Below the pieces are notes generated by a model that was not told the origin of the DNA, searched no databases, and saw only the letters and a program-made list of their open reading frames with translations. From the NCBI RefSeq assembly GCF_037977055.1, contig NZ_CP150274.1:4712001-4776000 (forward strand): 64,000 nucleotides of DNA, given 5' to 3'. Each line of letters begins with the position of its first letter. Position 1 is the stretch's first letter. Both the position numbers and the translations under genes were made by a program. Positions 61,968 through 64,000 of this stretch are shown piece after piece. Source of the stretch: Paenibacillus sp. FSL K6-1096. Lineage in GTDB: Bacteria; Bacillota; Bacilli; Paenibacillales; Paenibacillaceae.

Positions 61968-63764
61968 ATGGCGGATTTGGATTTCACACATCGTTATGCA
62001 GGCGGGTTCCCTAAGATTGGCATCCGTCCGGTCATTGACCGCCGGAAGCAGGTGAAGGCAGCATTGAAGGAGATGACGATGGCGCTTGCGCACGAAGCCG
62101 CAGCTGTCATCTCGTCATCCGTCCGCAACCCCGACGGTTCGCCCGCAGAGGTCATCGTGTTCGATACCTGTATTTCCGGGCTGCCGGAGGCAGCCCGCTG
62201 TGCGGAGCAGTTCCGGAAGGCAGGAGTTGGCGTAATTGTAACCGTGGCCAGCGGGTGGTGTTATCCGCTGGAGACGATGGAGACGGACCCGGCCATACCA
62301 CACGCTGTCTGGGGCTTTAACGGTACAGAGCGGCCGGGAGCCGTATATCTGGCCGCCCTTCATGCCGCCCATAACCAGAAAGGGCTGCCGGTATTTAAAA
62401 TCTACGGACGTCACATTCAGGACAGCGGGGAGCGGTCGCTGCCGGAGGATGTGCAGGATAAGCTGACCCGCTTTGCGCGTGCAGGCCTTGCGGCCGCGCT
62501 GCTGCGGGGCAAATCGTATTTGTCGGTCGGCTCCGTCTCCATGGGGATCGCGGGCTGTGTGGTGAATGAGGATTTCTACCGGCGTTATCTCGGCATGACC
62601 AACGCTTATGTCGATATGACGGAGGTGACGCGCAGGCTGGACGCAGGTATTTACGATCCGGAGGAGCTTAAGACGGCCATGGACTGGGTGTCCCGCTTCT
62701 GCCGGGAAGGGCCCAACCCGAATGCGGAGGAGGAGCGTATCCCTGCAGACCGCAAGCGAACAAACTGGGCAACCTCTGTTAAAATGGCGATGATTGTCCG
62801 CGACCTCATGATCGGTAATCCGCGGCTGGCTCAGCTTGGCTTCGAGGAAGAGGCTTACGGCTACAACGCGATCGCTTCCGGCTTCCAGGGGCAGCGGGAG
62901 TGGACCGACCATAACCCGAGCGCCGATGTACTGGAGGCGCTGCTGTGCAGCTCGTTCGACTGGAACGGCATCCGCGAGCCTTACACGGTCGCGACGGAGA
63001 ACGACAATCTGAACGCAGTCACCATGCTGTTCAATCATTATTTATCCCATACCGCCCAGATCTTCGCCGATGTGCGGGCGTACTGGAGCCCGGAAACCGT
63101 CTGGCGCGTCACCGGCTGGACGCCGGAAGGACCCGGCGCCGGCGGCTTTATCCATTTGATCAATTCGGGGCCTGCCGCGCTGGACGGCACCGGGGAACAG
63201 AGCAGAGAGGGGCGGCCGGTCATGAAGCCGCACTGGGAGATCAGCAGGGAAGAAGCCGAGGCCTGTCTCGCTGCAACAAGCTGGCGGCCGACCTATATGG
63301 ATCAGTTCGCGGGCGGCGGCTACTCAACGGACTATACGACCAAAGGCGGCATGCCGGTGACGATGTCGCGCATCAATCTGGTGGATGGGCTGGGGCCTGT
63401 GCTCCAACTGGCGGAGGGGTATACGCTCGAACTGCCTGAGGATGTGCACGATGCTCTCGATTTGCGCACCACGCCAACCTGGCCGACTACCTGGTTTGTG
63501 CCCAATACGGTGCCGGGCGACCCGGTCTTTGAGGATGTGTATGCCGTCATGGAGGCGTGGGGCTCCAATCACTGCGCGGTCAGCTACGGCCATATCGGCG
63601 CCGATCTCATTACGCTGGCGAGCATTCTGCGGATTCCGGTCAACATGCATAATGTGGAAAAGCGCCGCCTGTTCCGCCCCAGCGCCTGGAGCGCATTCGG
63701 CACCAAGGACCCTGAAGGCGCCGATTTCCGCGCCTGCGCCGCCTACGGGCCGTTATATTCATAG
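61968..63764 (+). CDS. fucI: L-fucose/D-arabinose isomerase
   Basis: 598 residues (E. coli FucI has 591), very close to that enzyme throughout: PKIGIRPVIDRR, WGFNGTERPGAVYLAALHAAH, KSYLSVGSVSMGIAG, GYNAIASGFQGQR. The metal-binding residues are kept with a constant offset of seven: Glu344 in VATENDNLN, Asp368 in FADVRAYW and His535 in GSNHC. It converts L-fucose to L-fuculose, and D-arabinose to D-ribulose. Strong GGAGGAG before the ATG. Last gene of the visible locus; the kinase and aldolase would lie elsewhere. Confidence 0.95.
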   Translation: MADLDFTHRYAGGFPKIGIRPVIDRRKQVKAALKEMTMALAHEAAAVISSSVRNPDGSPAEVIVFDTCISGLPEAARCAEQFRKAGVGVIVTVASGWCYPLETMETDPAIPHAVWGFNGTERPGAVYLAALHAAHNQKGLPVFKIYGRHIQDSGERSLPEDVQDKLTRFARAGLAAALLRGKSYLSVGSVSMGIAGCVVNEDFYRRYLGMTNAYVDMTEVTRRLDAGIYDPEELKTAMDWVSRFCREGPNPNAEEERIPADRKRTNWATSVKMAMIVRDLMIGNPRLAQLGFEEEAYGYNAIASGFQGQREWTDHNPSADVLEALLCSSFDWNGIREPYTVATENDNLNAVTMLFNHYLSHTAQIFADVRAYWSPETVWRVTGWTPEGPGAGGFIHLINSGPAALDGTGEQSREGRPVMKPHWEISREEAEACLAATSWRPTYMDQFAGGGYSTDYTTKGGMPVTMSRINLVDGLGPVLQLAEGYTLELPEDVHDALDLRTTPTWPTTWFVPNTVPGDPVFEDVYAVMEAWGSNHCAVSYGHIGADLITLASILRIPVNMHNVEKRRLFRPSAWSAFGTKDPEGADFRACAAYGPLYS

Positions 63765-63782
63765 TATCGTGCTGTACGCATA

Positions 63783-63818
63783 AGCCTGGCTCCGGATACG
63801 TTCGGGACCGGGCTTTTT
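63783..63818 (+). terminator. Terminator of the glycan-use locus
   Basis: AGCCTGGCTCC pairs with GGGACCGGGCT (imperfect, with wobble pairs), followed by TTTTT. It makes fucI the last gene of its transcript. Confidence 0.75.
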
Positions 63819-63855
63819 CATTGGTTGTTTTGTTTAGGAAACTATAGTCTTTTAA

Positions 63856-63985
63856 CATGTATGCGAAAAACCGAACACAATTTGCTGTAATGAAGGTATG
63901 CGGGTCGAATGTGTGCTAAAAACCGAATACAATGTACTGCCACAAAGGTACGTGGGCCAAATCTATGCGAAAAACTGAACACAAT
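63856..63985. repeat. Palindrome array, GCGAAAAAC class, 52-base pitch
   Basis: Three interrupted palindromes centred at about 63868, 63920 and 63972, 52 bases apart, with centre AAAAAC in each. Arms read CATGTATGCG / CGAACACAAT, AATGTGTGCT / CGAATACAAT and AATCTATGCG / TGAACACAAT. The spacers also repeat (TTGCTGTAATGAAGG and TTGCTGCAATGATGG). The core matches the pair at 39.3 kb. The array may continue past the window end. Confidence 0.75.
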
Positions 63986-64000
63986 TTGCTGCAATGATGG

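Noticed and set aside
1..64000. Insertion sequences, prophage, tRNA or rRNA genes
   Set aside because: No transposase, integrase, phage structural gene or tRNA-like cloverleaf was recognised in the window.

Overview
The window looks like chromosome of a spore-forming, carbohydrate-degrading member of the Bacillota, most probably Paenibacillus or a close relative. Supporting signs are strong AGGAGG-type ribosome binding sites, a three-gene Ger spore-germination operon, a YpsA-type protein, two YesM/YesN two-component pairs beside sugar ABC transporters, an Lpl-type ABC transporter without its own ATPase, and a high density of glycoside hydrolases. The genus is an inference from gene content; there is no rRNA or tRNA gene here.

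Layout. 1-1.75 kb: end of a threonine synthase gene, then a 1.4 kb gene-free tract packed with repeats. 1.75-6.1 kb: an oxidoreductase, a radical SAM protein, a two-component pair and a frameshifted gene remnant. 6.2-11.7 kb: a large methyltransferase-domain protein, a response regulator, and an ABC transporter/histidine kinase operon behind a probable regulator box. 11.7-17.2 kb: an NTF2-like protein, an AraC regulator divergent from a family 31 alpha-xylosidase, and an SGNH hydrolase. 17.6-24.5 kb: a YesMN pair divergent from a complete sugar ABC importer lacking only its ATPase. 24.5-28.8 kb: LysR and AraC regulators and a GH42 beta-galactosidase. 28.8-32.8 kb: the Ger operon on the minus strand. 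33-39.2 kb: ypsA, lipoprotein, membrane protein, hypothetical protein, a two-component pair and a YceI-like protein. 39.5-41.5 kb: an oxidoreductase next to an ADP-ribosylglycohydrolase. 41.5-42.35 kb: a second repeat-rich, gene-free tract. 42.35-63.8 kb: a glycan-use locus, all on the plus strand (GH172/DUF2961, DUF4038/GH140-like, YesN, YesM, two permeases, a binding protein, GH78, GH2, GH78, L-fucose/D-arabinose isomerase).

The large locus reads as one pathway. The YesMN pair senses a sugar, the Lpl-type transporter (with a catabolite-repression site over its promoter) imports an oligosaccharide, cytoplasmic-looking glycosidases without signal peptides trim it, and the isomerase converts the released L-fucose or D-arabinose. 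Having a GH172 member and this isomerase in one locus makes a D-arabinofuranose-containing glycan a reasonable candidate, with rhamnose-, fucose- and apiose-bearing plant pectin as the alternative.

The most unusual signal is in the gene-free DNA. Four arrays, two in each repeat-rich tract, each consist of four 25-base interrupted palindromes (10-base arm, 5-base centre, 10-base arm) whose centres are 51, 62 (63 once) and 51 bases apart. Two arrays share spacer sequence when one is inverted, so they look like copies of one roughly 190-base element rather than chance sites. Three further arrays (15.7, 39.3 and 63.9 kb) use different arm sequences but keep a 51-52 base pitch. I do not recognise this architecture as a described element. 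All positions and spacings were counted by eye.
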